Positions 39,190 through 47,781 of a DNA stretch of 64,000 bases are shown in pieces (position 1 is the first letter of the stretch; every line of letters starts with the position of its first letter). A program made the position numbers and the translations under genes. The notes under the pieces are model-generated. The model did not search any database and was not told the origin of the DNA. It worked only from the letters and a program-made list of their open reading frames with translations. The stretch comes from Planctomyces sp. SH-PL62 (lineage in GTDB: Bacteria; Planctomycetota; Planctomycetia; Isosphaerales; Isosphaeraceae), in NCBI RefSeq assembly GCF_001610895.1, contig NZ_CP011273.1, positions 4,402,001 through 4,466,000 on the forward strand, in the 5' to 3' direction.

Positions 39190-39693
39190 GTGGTGGCGGG
39201 GGCGGGGCCGGCCGGCTGGGTCAAGGCGGCCTCGTTCGCGCGGGGGCTGTGGCGGTTCGTCTCGCATCGTCGGGTCTGGAGATGTCGATTGATCGATCCC
39301 CTGCCGGCCCGGATCCGCGTCGAGTCGGAGGCTGTGGAAGTCGTCACTCGCGGTCGACCTGACCGTAGCCCGGCGGTTCTGCCGACCGTGCACGATCGGT
39401 CGACGCTCCATTTCGCCCATGAATCGAAGGCCGATCGGGCGACGCTAACGCACGCCTCGGGCGTCGGCTACGACCCAGATAGGACGCTGATCGTCCGGAT
39501 CCGCGACGGCGAGCCGATCGGCCCGGCCGAGGCGGACCTGCAGCCGTCTGACGTCGTGCATACGACCCGCGAAGCAGCCGCGCCGCCGCCGGCCTACCAG
39601 GTCGGTCAGCTGCTCGACGCCATGGACCACGTACGTGGCGTGGGCCTGGGCCCGGCGACGCTCGTGCACGTGATCAACCGCGAGACCGACTAA
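39190..39693 (+). CDS. unidentified ORF cut by IS5 copy C
   Basis: I do not recognise this 167-residue frame. It may begin earlier, near 39100 in another frame. Its C-terminal half (YDPDRTLIVRIRDGEPIGP, DVVHTTREAAAPPPAYQVGQ) has ordinary composition, and the end VINRETD is followed by a TAA formed where the IS5 element begins, so it may be the truncated start of a longer gene. After the element no continuation is obvious. It could also be part of an unrecognised transposase. Confidence 0.35.
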   Translation: MVAGAGPAGWVKAASFARGLWRFVSHRRVWRCRLIDPLPARIRVESEAVEVVTRGRPDRSPAVLPTVHDRSTLHFAHESKADRATLTHASGVGYDPDRTLIVRIRDGEPIGPAEADLQPSDVVHTTREAAAPPPAYQVGQLLDAMDHVRGVGLGPATLVHVINRETD

Positions 39694-40593
39694 GTTCTGT
39701 CTGACGGCTCGTAAAGCGTTACGATGGCGGCTTCACCAGGGAGGCCGGGATGTCGCGACGCTACGAGCTGAAGGACGACGAATTCGCCCTGATCGCCGAC
39801 CTGCTCCCTCCGGCGGGCAGACCGGGCGGTCGGTGGAACGACCACCGCTCCACGCTCGACGGGGTCCTGTGGATCCTGCACACAGGGGCCCAGTGGCGGG
39901 AGCTGCCCGAACGTTACGGCAAGTGGAAGAGCGTCTACGACCGCTTCAACCGCTGGGCTCGCGATGGGACGATCGACCGCATCCTGGAGCGGCTCCACCT
40001 GCGGCTTGACGCCTCGGGAAGGATCGACTTCGACCTCTGGTGCATCGACGGGACGTCCATCCGGGCCAGCCGCGCGGCCGCCGGGGCCGGGGGGGAAAAG
40101 GGGGACGGCCGAGCCCGTCGACCACGCCCTCGGCCGCTCGCGGGGCGGCTTCGGGACGAAGCTGCACCTGGTCGTCGACTCCGGCGGCGTGCCGCTCTCC
40201 GCCGTCGTCACGGCGGGCCAGGCCCACGAGTCGAAGTCCCTGGAGCCGGCCCTGGAGGCGGTGCGGATCAAGCGTCCCGGTCGAGGCCGGCCGCGTCGCA
40301 GGCCTCGACGCCTGGCCGGCGACAAGGGCTACAGCTAGCGGCGTATCCGCCGCTATCTGCGACGTCGGGGCATCAGGGCCGTGATCCCCACTCGCAAGGA
40401 TCAGCGGAGAAACCCGAGGTTCGACGCCGAGGCCTACCGCCGCCGCAACATCGTCGAGCGGTGCATCCTCTGGCTGAAGGAGAACCGCCGCCTGGCGACC
40501 CGGTTCGAGAAGCTGGCGGTCAATTTCCTGGCGATGGTGAAGCTCGCCATGATCCGCCGTTGCTTCCGACTCCTCGAGCCGTCAGACAGAACC
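39693..40593 (+). mobile_element. IS5-family element, IS427-like, copy C
   Basis: 901 bp. The left junction reads CTAAGTTCTG instead of CTAGGTTCTG; the right is AGAACCTAG. As far as I compared, it is identical inside to copy D at 49466-50366, which faces the other way, including a nonsense codon. Copies C and D thus form an inverted pair around 8.9 kb. Confidence 0.9.
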
Positions 40594-40596
40594 TAG
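39750..40596 (+). pseudogene. IS5-type transposase with nonsense codon (copy C)
   Basis: orfA starts MSRRYELKDDEFALIADLLPP at ATG 39750 and reaches the G7A4G5 run. In the orfB frame GDKGYS is followed by TAG (40336-40338) where copies A and B have a tyrosine codon, then RRIRRYLRRRG continues. The DDE Glu lies after the stop, so the product would be inactive. The element could still be moved by the product of copy A or B. Confidence 0.85.
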
Positions 40597-40692
40597 AAGC
40601 CTATCTCGGTAGGCAGTGATCGTGCATGCTCTCCCGAAGCGAAAGGACGCCGCTTCAGGAGGCTGCAGCAACGGCCCAGGCCGCCCCGCGCA

Positions 40693-41489
40693 AGGCCCGC
40701 GTCGACCACGGATGGCGCATCCCCGACACGCTCTGGAGCCCTCGAGCCCCTGCTGCCGGCGTGCAAGGCGCATCCGCCGGGCTGCCGCAACCCCCGCGTC
40801 GACGACCGCCGGGCGATGGACGCGATCTTCTTCGTCCTCCGCACGGGCTGCCGGTGGGACGCCCTGGACGCCACGGGCCTCTGCGCCAGCAGCTCGGCCC
40901 ACCGCCGGTTCCAGGAGTGGGAGCAGGCGGGCGTCTTCCGCGAGCTCTGGCGGCTCGGCCCGCCCGTGTGCGACGATCTGGGCGGGATCGACTGGGAGTG
41001 GCTGTGCATCGACGGGGCGATGACCAAGGCCCCGCTCGGGGGGGAAGACCGGGCCCAATCCGACCGGCCGGGGCAAGTCGGGGACCAAGCGATCCCTGCT
41101 GACGGACGGCGGCGGCACCCCCGTCGGTTTGGTCGTGGCCGGGGCGAACGAGCCTGACAAGTGGCTCGCGGGCTGGGCGAACCCGTCCTGGGGCCGGAGC
41201 CCGCGGCCGAGCGGCCGCTGCACTTCTGCGCCGCCAAGGGCTACGACTACGCCGACGTCCGCGAGGTCGTCGAGCTGTGGGGGCTCACCGCCCACGTCAA
41301 GGCGCGGGGCGAGGAGGCCGCGGTCCCCGGCTATCGCGCCCGCCGTTGGGTCGTGAGCGGACGCCTAGCTGGATGGATCGCTTCCGCCGACCGCTGATCC
41401 GTTGGGAGAAGAAGGCGGAGGACTACGAGGCGTTGCTGCACTTCGCCTGCGCGTACATCACCTACCGCGCCGCAGGCCAAATGAGATAG
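40693..41489 (+). pseudogene. IS5-type transposase relic, multiple frameshifts
   Basis: Recognisable pieces in order: DDRRAMDAIFFVLRTGCRWDAL, RRFQEWEQAGVFRELWR, WEWLCIDGAMTKAPLGG, SGTKRSLLTDGGGTPV, FCAAKGYDYADVREVVELWG and, in another frame, IRWEKKAEDYEALLHFACAYITYR. These are the D, D and E regions of an IS5-group transposase, now in at least three frames. It fills the space between IS5 copy C and the next element. Confidence 0.8.
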
Positions 41490-41496
41490 GCTCTTA

Positions 41497-42952
41497 GCTC
41501 GACTTGTGCAGTTTCACGGCCTCTACGCCGCCGGGGCGAGTGAGGCGTAGAGGACCTCGCGAATCGGGGGCGGGAGTTTCTGGACGGCCGGCCCGTCGGG
41601 CAGGTGTGCGACAACCCCTTCGGCCCAGATCCAGCGACGGACGGACGCGAGGGCGTCAGAGAACGTGACGACCGAGTTGCCGTGCCAGGCGACCGCGCCG
41701 ACGCGACGCCCGCACGGCATGGCGGCGTAGAGCATAGCCACGATCGAGTACAGCCCGAAGAGGCAGGGCGTGGCTCGTAGCACCGTCTCGCGGCTCCAAC
41801 CCCGGGTCGTCTGGACGTGGAGGTCGGACCGCGTCTCCTGGAATGTGGTCTCGACGCTCCAGCGGCCGGTGTAGGTCTCGACGACGCGACGGACGTCGAG
41901 CGTCGGGTCGGTCGCGTAGAAATACTCATCGCGGTGGGCACCGTCGCGGTCGCGGACGAAGGCCCAGCGGATCGGGACCAGCCCCTCGCCCCTCTTGTAC
42001 CAGCATCCGGCCCCGGACGCCGTCTCGACCCGCCGCGTCCCTCCGCCGTACCAGGCGACCGTCAGCCGCCTGAGCCGGGCCGCCGCGACGACCGCCTCGC
42101 GGGGCTTCGGGATCCGGGCCCCCTTGACCCGGGGCCGCCCCAGGCCGCAGTACGCCGGCGGCGGCTCGAACAGGTTCGCCTCCGGATGGAGCTTGATGAC
42201 GAGCGTCAGCCGCCCGCGACGCCGATGTGCGAAGCGGGCGAGCTCGTGCGTCCCGTAGGCCGAATCGCCCACGAACACGAGCCGGCGGCCGGGGAACCAG
42301 ATAGAGCATCATGCGGAGGAGCCGGATCATGTACTGCGCCTCCGTGCGATGCCGCCGCCGCTCGCGGCGGTTGTCGGCCTCGCTCCTATACAAGGCCGCG
42401 AGCACCGGCAAGGCCCAGGGCCTGGCGGCGAACGGGAACCGCACCAGGACCGCGAGCACGACCCACTTGTGTCCGTGCCGCCAGGCGGTGAAGGAATGCG
42501 ACGAGAGGACCGGGTCGCGATGCCGGGCCTTGCCGAAGACGCGGCGGCCCGGGCGGGTGAGGACCGTGTCGTCGCCCACCAGGACGACCGGGGCGTCGGC
42601 CGGGAGCAGGTCGACAACGCGACGGGCCAGGACCTCGGCCAGCCGGATCGACGACCAGCGCGCCTGGGAAAAGACGCGCCGATAACTGGAGGCGGCCCCG
42701 TCGGCCAGCGGGCCGGCCGTCCGCAGCAGGTTGGCGACGGTGCGTCGCCCGACCGCGAGGATCGCCGCCCCCGACAGCGTCAGGAATCGGCGGAAGGTCG
42801 GACGCGTGAAGACCGGGGCGAAATCGTCCCAGAAGCCGCGGGGAGTCTCGGGTAGGATGGCCATGAGCCCGTCCTCGGCCGGTGCGTTTGAGGAACCGTT
42901 CCATCCCTCATCGTACCGACCGAGACGAGCTCAAGCACTGCACAAGTCGAGC
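41497..42952 (-). mobile_element. DDE_5 (IS701-like) element
   Basis: GCTCGACTTGTGCAGT (41497-41512) and ACTGCACAAGTCGAGC (42937-42952) are a perfect 16-bp inverted repeat, with TTA duplicated at 41494-41496 and 42953-42955. The transposase faces left. The next element starts four bases after its right end. Confidence 0.92.
41523..42864 (-). pseudogene. DDE_5/IS701-like transposase with one frameshift
   Basis: ATG 42864 starts MAILPETPRGFWDDFAPVF. The first frame runs through DAPVVLVGDDTVLTRPGRR and HKWVVLAVLVRFPFAARPWALP to about 42290. A single frameshift near LYLVPRPPA then moves it to FVGDSAYGTHELARFAHRRRG, GRWSVETTFQETRSDLHVQTT and ALASVRRWIWAEGV. The order matches DDE superfamily endonuclease transposases (GDDT, GDSxYG, VExxFQExR). 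Only this one lesion was seen, so decay is recent. Confidence 0.85.
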
Positions 42953-42974
42953 TTAAAGGGTGTTACGAACTTTC

Positions 42975-43868
42975 GAAGCCCTAACAAAGTTCCGCTATCG
43001 GCTTAGGTTTGCGAAGCATATCCGGGAGCAACCGAGTGACAGGAAGGCCTGGCCGCTGATCGATCCTTCCGGACTCGCAGGCGGCCGAGGCCGTGGAGCC
43101 ATGAGATGGTCCGCTCGGCGGCCCATCGCCTCCTCCCCGGGCCGCCGCTGTGCGGCGTCCGGATCCGGGCGATCATCGGGCGGACGCCGCGTCGTCGCAG
43201 GGCGTCGCGGTTCGCCTTCGAGTCGAAGCCGCGGTCGGCGTACATCTCGTCGGGCCGCCGCCGCGGCCGGCCTCGCGGCCCGCGGACCGGCGGCACGGCG
43301 TCGACGGCCCGCTCCAACTGCGTGAACTCCGGCCTTTTTCCCGGGGCCGTCACGGCCGCCAGCGGCAGGCCGGCGGCGTCGGTGACAATGACGCGCTTGA
43401 TCCCCTTCTTCCGCCTGTCCACCGGGCTCGGGCCGGTCGCCTCGCCGCCGCCCCGGGCCCGCACGTGCGACCCGTCGATCGTCGCCCGCCTGCAGTCGAC
43501 CACCCCGGACCACTCCAGCTCGGAGAGCAGCAGGGCGTGGAGCCTCGGCCAGACGCCGGCGGCCGTCAAGTACGCCAGCCGGCACCGGCAGGTCATCCCC
43601 GATCCGCAGCCCATCTCCCGCGGCAGGTCCTCCCAGCCGATCCCGGTCTTCAGCACGAAGAGGATCCCGGTCAGGCAGAGCCGGGCGTCGATCCACCTCC
43701 GCCCGGGCCGGTCGGGCCGCTTCGGCTTCGGGGGCGGCGGCAACAGCGGGCGGATGCGGTCCCACGACGCGCCGGGGATCAGCACCGTGGCCTTGGCGTC
43801 GGCCCTCGGATGATCGGGGATCCGAGGCCTATCACCCGCAATACTCACACCAACTCTGTTAGGGCCTC
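42975..43868 (-). mobile_element. IS5-family element nested inside the outer element
   Basis: Ends GAAGCCCTAAC and GTTAGGGCCTC; the relative at 27168 has the same type of ends. It lies in the leader of the outer element, between its left terminal repeat and its transposase. Confidence 0.8.
43003..43848 (-). pseudogene. IS5-type transposase, C-terminus frameshifted
   Basis: GTG 43848 starts VSIAGDRPRIPDHPR. The protein then follows IPGASWDRIRPLLPPPPKPK, TGILFVLKTGIGWEDLPREM, RATIDGSHVRARGGGEATG, DRRKKGIKRVIVTDAAGLPL, YADRGFDSKANRD and AERTISWLHGLGRLRVRKDR. The last 20 codons are out of frame: the expected ending LSLGCSRICFANLSR lies in the neighbouring frame, so one indel near 43065 altered the tail. 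The DDE residues precede it, so partial function is possible. Confidence 0.75.
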
Positions 43869-43870
43869 TT

Positions 43871-45098
43871 AGTGGTTCATCCGGCAAGTCGTTTGCGAGT
43901 AGGGTTGGGTAGCTCTCGATTTGTCGGAGGAGCCCCCCATGCCGGATCGAATCGCCCTCCGTGAGTTGACCCCCGAGGAGCGGGCCGAGTTGGAGCGGAT
44001 CGCCCGGGCCAGGACCGCGCCGGCCCACCTCGTCGAGCGGGCCACGATCCTCCTCGGGTCCGCCGACGGCCGGACCGTCGGCCGGATCGCCCACGAGGCG
44101 GGCGTCTCCAGGCCTACCGTCTCGGCCTGGGTCCGCCGCTTCAATGACGGGGGACTGGCGGCGCTCGGGGATCGGCCCCGATCGGGCCGCCCGCCCATCT
44201 ACGGGGCCGAGCAGCGGGCCGCCGTCGTCGCCGCGGCCCTGACCGACCCGAAGGAGCTGGGCCTCCCCTTCGGCTCCTGGACGCTCGACCGGCTCCGGGC
44301 CTACCTCAGCGAGCAGAAGGGCATCGCGATGCGGCGGAGCCGGATCGACGAGCTGCTGACCGGCGAGGGCCTGCGGTGGCGGCACCAGGAGACCTGGTTC
44401 GGCGAGCGGGTCGACCCCGAGTTCGCCGCAAAAAGGGGGCGATCGAGAAGCTCTACACCGCCCCGCCCGAGGGATCGGCCGTCGTCTGCCTCGACGAGAT
44501 GGGGCCGCAAGCGGCCAAGAGCTACCCCGGCCGACGGGTCGTCCGCGTCGAGCCGGGGCGAGGGGGCGACGGCACGCCCCGGCACGCCGGGCGGGCCAGG
44601 CAGGAGATCGACTACGGCCGCCGCGGCAAGGGCTACATCTTCGGGGCGTTCCGGCCCGCGACCGGCGAGGCCCTGACCGCCCCCTATGCGAGTCGCGGCA
44701 TCGCCGATTGGGTCGACTTCCTGGAGAGGGCCGAGGCGTGGGTGCCGGCCGACGTCGCCCGGGTCTACGCCGTCGTCGACAACCTGAACGCCCACCGGGC
44801 GACCGACGTGCTGCTGTTCTGCCTGGCGCACCCGCGGTGGGAGTTCGTCTTCCAGCCGAAGTACGCCGCCTATCTCAACCTCATCGAGCCGTGGTGGAAG
44901 GTGCTGAAGTCGCTGGCGCTGAAGGGGCGGCGGTTCGAGACGTGGCAGGAGGTGTGCCGGGCGGTCGAGGAGGCGACGGCCTACTGGAACCAGCATCGCC
45001 ACCCGTTCGTCTGGGGACGACGGCGGAGGCACCGGCCGCGCCGAAGGCCGGGGATCGCAGCCGTACCGGGTATCAGACAACTTGCCGGATGAACCACT
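43871..45098 (+). mobile_element. IS630-family element nested inside the outer element
   Basis: AGTGGTTCATCCGGCAAGT (43871-43889) and ACTTGCCGGATGAACCACT (45080-45098) form a perfect 19-bp inverted repeat. TTA stands at both junctions, fitting the TA target of this family. It begins two bases after the right end of the nested IS5 element. Confidence 0.93.
43939..45092 (+). CDS. IS630-type transposase, two frames joined at an A5 run
   Basis: ATG 43939 follows GGAGGAG by six bases. orfA (MPDRIALRELTPEERAELER) carries the helix-turn-helix VGRIAHEAGVSRPTVSAWVRRF and continues to DPEFAAKRG. At GCAAAAAGGGGG (near 44427-44438) a -1 shift leads to RRKKGAIEKLYTAPPEGSAV. The DDE domain then has VVCLDEMGPQAAKSYPG, VYAVVDNLNAHRATDV and PKYAAYLNLIEPWWKVLKSL. 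No other lesion was seen. A programmed -1 frameshift at A5 is normal for the family, so this is probably a functional element. Confidence 0.85.
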
Positions 45099-45125
45099 TA
45101 GGGCCTGTGGCCACGTAGTTTGGGC

Positions 45126-45938
45126 ATGACGACCCATCGCAAACTTTACGACTCCGACGTCAGCGACGCCGAATGGGACTTCGCGGCCCCCTGCCTGACC
45201 CTGTTGACCGAGCGCGCCGGCCAGCGTCGCCACGCCCTCCGCGAGGTGCTCAACGCCCTTCGGCGGCTGGTGTGCACCGGCTCCCCCTGGCGGCTGACGC
45301 CCCACGACCTGCCGCCCTGGCACGTGGTCTACGATCAGGCCCGGCGATGGATGGCCGCCGGCTGCTTCGAGGCGATCGTCCACGACCTCCGAGCCGTGCT
45401 GCGCATCGCCGACGGTCGGGACGGCGGGCCGACCGCGGCGGTCGTCGACAGCCGGACCATTCAGTCCACGCCCGAGAGCGGGGCCCGCGCCGGCTACGAC
45501 GGCTACAAGCGACGCAACGGCTCGAAGGCGCACATCGCCGTGGATGTGATGGGCCGCCTGCTCGCCCTGCACGTCACCCCGGCCGACGAGCAGGACTGCG
45601 CCCAGGTCGCCAGGCTCTGCGAGGCGATCCACGAGGCGACCGGCGAGTCGGTCGAGTTGATCTTCGCCGACCAGGGATACACCGGCGAGGAGGCGTTCGA
45701 CGAGGCGGCCGGCCGCGGGATCATCCTCCACGTGGTCAAGCTCCCCGAGGCGAAGTAGGGGTTCGCCCCCCCCCGCCACTGGGTCGTCGAGCGCTCGTTC
45801 GGCTGGATGGCGAGGTTCCGCCGCCTGGCCCGCGACGATGAGCGACTGGCCTCGATCCTGGAGGGCCTGCATCACGTCGCCTTCAGCGTCCTGATGCTCC
45901 ACAACGCCGCCCCCATCCTTGCAGCGTTGAGTTCGTAA
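45126..45938 (+). pseudogene. IS5-type transposase of the outer element, with one nonsense codon
   Basis: ATG 45126 starts MTTHRKLYDSDVSDAEW. Motifs follow in one frame: LREVLNALRRLVCTGSPWRL, AAVVDSRTIQSTPESG, YKRRNGSKAHIAVDVMGRLL and VELIFADQGYTGEEAFDE. After PEAK a TAG (45756-45758) interrupts; the frame then resumes [21 protein letters not shown] to the end. One base substitution would restore it. Confidence 0.88.
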
Positions 45939-45944
45939 CACCCT

Positions 45945-46245
45945 CTAGTTGGCTCCGCCGCTTCGGCGCGGCCCCCCGAAACGGCATCGGTCCACGACGG
46001 CGTCCGTTGCAGGAGAATCACCTGCGTCGACAATACCGATTAATTCGCACAAGCCCATACGATCATCTCACATCTAGATGAGCTGGCCTGTCCGCCAGCC
46101 CCATCACCAGCGGCCCCATGACCCTGGCCGCCTGGACATCGAATGCAGACAACCAAAACGCTTTGGCCGTAAGAAGTTAGGCGTGTTCTGGTTCTGCCGA
46201 AAGTGGTCGCCTGACAGTCTGTCTATCACCTCGAGCGATGTCCAA
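45945..46245. other. short region upstream of the PIG-L gene
   Basis: An open frame from 46078 runs into the PIG-L gene, but its first 56 codons have no family similarity and no good ribosome site. A 10-bp palindrome CATCTAGATG lies near 46072. I see no RNA gene or promoter that I would defend. Confidence 0.4.
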
Positions 46246-46905
46246 ATGATCAATCTGATTATGAACAAGCCTCGCGATGCCGACTATAATATCCTCTGCT
46301 TGGGGGCCCACTCCGACGATATCGAAATTGGATGCGGAGGCACAATTCTCGAGATGCTCGCAAGACACAAAAATGTCGCTGTTTCCTGGTGTGTCTTCAG
46401 TTCTAACACATTAAGGGAGCGTGAGGCCAGGTCAAGCGCAGAACTGCTTTTGGAAGGCGCTTGTCAACGCGACATCATAATACGAGACTTCCGAGACGGC
46501 TACTTCCCATTTGAGGGAAGCCAGATTAAAGATGAATTCGAGAAAATCAAACAGCGATGCGACCCAGATCTTATTTTTACGCATTACCGGAATGATCGTC
46601 ATCAGGATCATCGCTTGATCTCCGATCTCACGTGGAATACTTTTCGCAATCATCTCATTCTTGAATACGAGATTCCAAAATACGACGGCGACATCGGCTC
46701 GCCAAACCTGTTTATGCCACTTAATGAAGCGACCTGCTTAAAGAAGATCCGCTGCATAATTGACAAGTTCACGTCTCAATCCGGCAAACAGTGGTTTGAC
46801 GAGCAAACTTTCTCCGCGATGCTGAGGCTCCGTGGGATGGAAGCGAATTCGCCGACGATGTTTGCAGAGGCCTTCTACTGTCGTAAACTTGTAATCGATG
46901 TGTAA
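46246..46905 (+). CDS. PIG-L family deacetylase
   Basis: Zinc-dependent N-deacetylase of the LmbE/PIG-L family, acting on N-acetylated sugars or related groups. The zinc site is visible as LGAHSDDIEIGCGGTI (HSDD, usually HPDD) near residue 20 and YRNDRHQDHRLISDL (HxxH). The C-terminal half has FAEAFYCRKLVIDV. Start is uncertain: ATG 46246 or 46261 both fit, and no clear Shine-Dalgarno is seen. About 219 residues. It is the least GC-rich gene in the window by eye and stands alone between IS elements, with an IS5 terminal repeat four bases after its stop. It is likely part of the dispersed sugar-modification set. Confidence 0.87.
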   Translation: MINLIMNKPRDADYNILCLGAHSDDIEIGCGGTILEMLARHKNVAVSWCVFSSNTLREREARSSAELLLEGACQRDIIIRDFRDGYFPFEGSQIKDEFEKIKQRCDPDLIFTHYRNDRHQDHRLISDLTWNTFRNHLILEYEIPKYDGDIGSPNLFMPLNEATCLKKIRCIIDKFTSQSGKQWFDEQTFSAMLRLRGMEANSPTMFAEAFYCRKLVIDV

Positions 46906-46909
46906 TTCA

Positions 46910-47777
46910 CTGTCCCATAAGTGGACCGAGCGGCCGCCGAGCCTCGTAAGAGGAGTATGAGAACGCACCGCTACTCCAGCGACGTCACCGACGAACAGTG
47001 GGCCTCGATCGAGCACTTCATCCCCGTGTGCCCCGGCGGGCAGCCCCGCAAGTCGGACGTCCGCGAGGTCCTCGACGCGATCCTCTACATGCTCCGGACC
47101 GGCTGCCAGTGGCGGTACCTGCCGGAAGGCTTCCTGCCCCGGAGCACCGTCTGGCGGTACTTCGACGAGTGGCGGTCGAACGGGACGCTCGACCGCATCC
47201 ACGACGCCCTCCGGCGGAAGGTGCGGGCGAAGGAGGAGCCCTATCGGCCCCGGACCACGGCCAGCGTCGACAGCCATTCGGTCGACACCACGTCCGGCGG
47301 CGAGGAACGGCGCCGCGACGACGCCAAGAACGTGAACGGCCGGAAACGCCACATCGTCGTGGATTCCATGGGTTTGCTGCTGGCTGTCCTGGTCACGGCG
47401 GCCGCCCTGTTCTCCCGGCTGGACGGCCAGCCGATGGGCCGCGTCACGCAGATGTTCGCGGACTCGAAGTATCACAACTTCAGGCTCTACGAATGGGTCG
47501 AGGAGCACGCGAGGTGGGAGTTGGCGATCATCCGCCGCCCCGACGAAGCCCGCGGTCGGGTGCTCCTGCCGATCCGCTGGACGGTCGAGCGGACGTTCGC
47601 CCGGCTGGGCCGCTGCCGCCGCCTGAGCAAGGACCGCGAGAAGACCGTCCTGTTGTCGGAAGGCTTCATAAAGCCGGCGATGGTCCAACTGATGCTCCAT
47701 CGCCTCCGCCCCTCGAACGTCGATCCCGAGTTCCGCTATCCACGCCCGATGGCGGCGTAATACCACTTATGGGACAG
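46910..47777 (+). mobile_element. IS5-family element, complete
   Basis: CTGTCCCATAAGTGG and CCACTTATGGGACAG are a perfect 15-bp inverted repeat. TCA is duplicated at 46907-46909 and 47778-47780. It starts four bases after the PIG-L stop. Fragments of close relatives are in both nest copies and at 62370. Confidence 0.93.
46957..47760 (+). CDS. IS5-type transposase, apparently intact
   Basis: ATG 46957 lies just after AGAGGAG. The 267-residue product has SDVTDEQWASIEHFIP, LDAILYMLRTGCQWRYLPEG, STVWRYFDEWRSNGTLD, ASVDSHSVDTTSGGE (first Asp), NGRKRHIVVDSMGLLL, MFADSKYHNFRLYEW and WTVERTFARLGRCRRLSKDRE (Glu region). The segment LVTAAALFSRLDGQPMGRV is shorter than in many relatives and could be a small in-frame deletion. 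Otherwise no lesion is seen. Confidence 0.88.
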   Translation: MRTHRYSSDVTDEQWASIEHFIPVCPGGQPRKSDVREVLDAILYMLRTGCQWRYLPEGFLPRSTVWRYFDEWRSNGTLDRIHDALRRKVRAKEEPYRPRTTASVDSHSVDTTSGGEERRRDDAKNVNGRKRHIVVDSMGLLLAVLVTAAALFSRLDGQPMGRVTQMFADSKYHNFRLYEWVEEHARWELAIIRRPDEARGRVLLPIRWTVERTFARLGRCRRLSKDREKTVLLSEGFIKPAMVQLMLHRLRPSNVDPEFRYPRPMAA

Positions 47778-47781
47778 TCAC

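Larger units (their letters stand above)
42957..45944 (+). mobile_element. outer IS5-type element holding two nested insertions
   Basis: AGGGTGTTACGAACT (42957-42971) and AGTTCGTAACACCCT (45930-45944) are a perfect 15-bp inverted repeat 2,988 bp apart. Only 18 bp of the left end remains before another IS5-type element (42975-43868). That is followed by an IS630 element (43871-45098), and then the outer transposase (45126-45938) continues to the right end. Without the insertions it would be a normal-size IS5-group element of about 0.86 kb. Confidence 0.8.
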
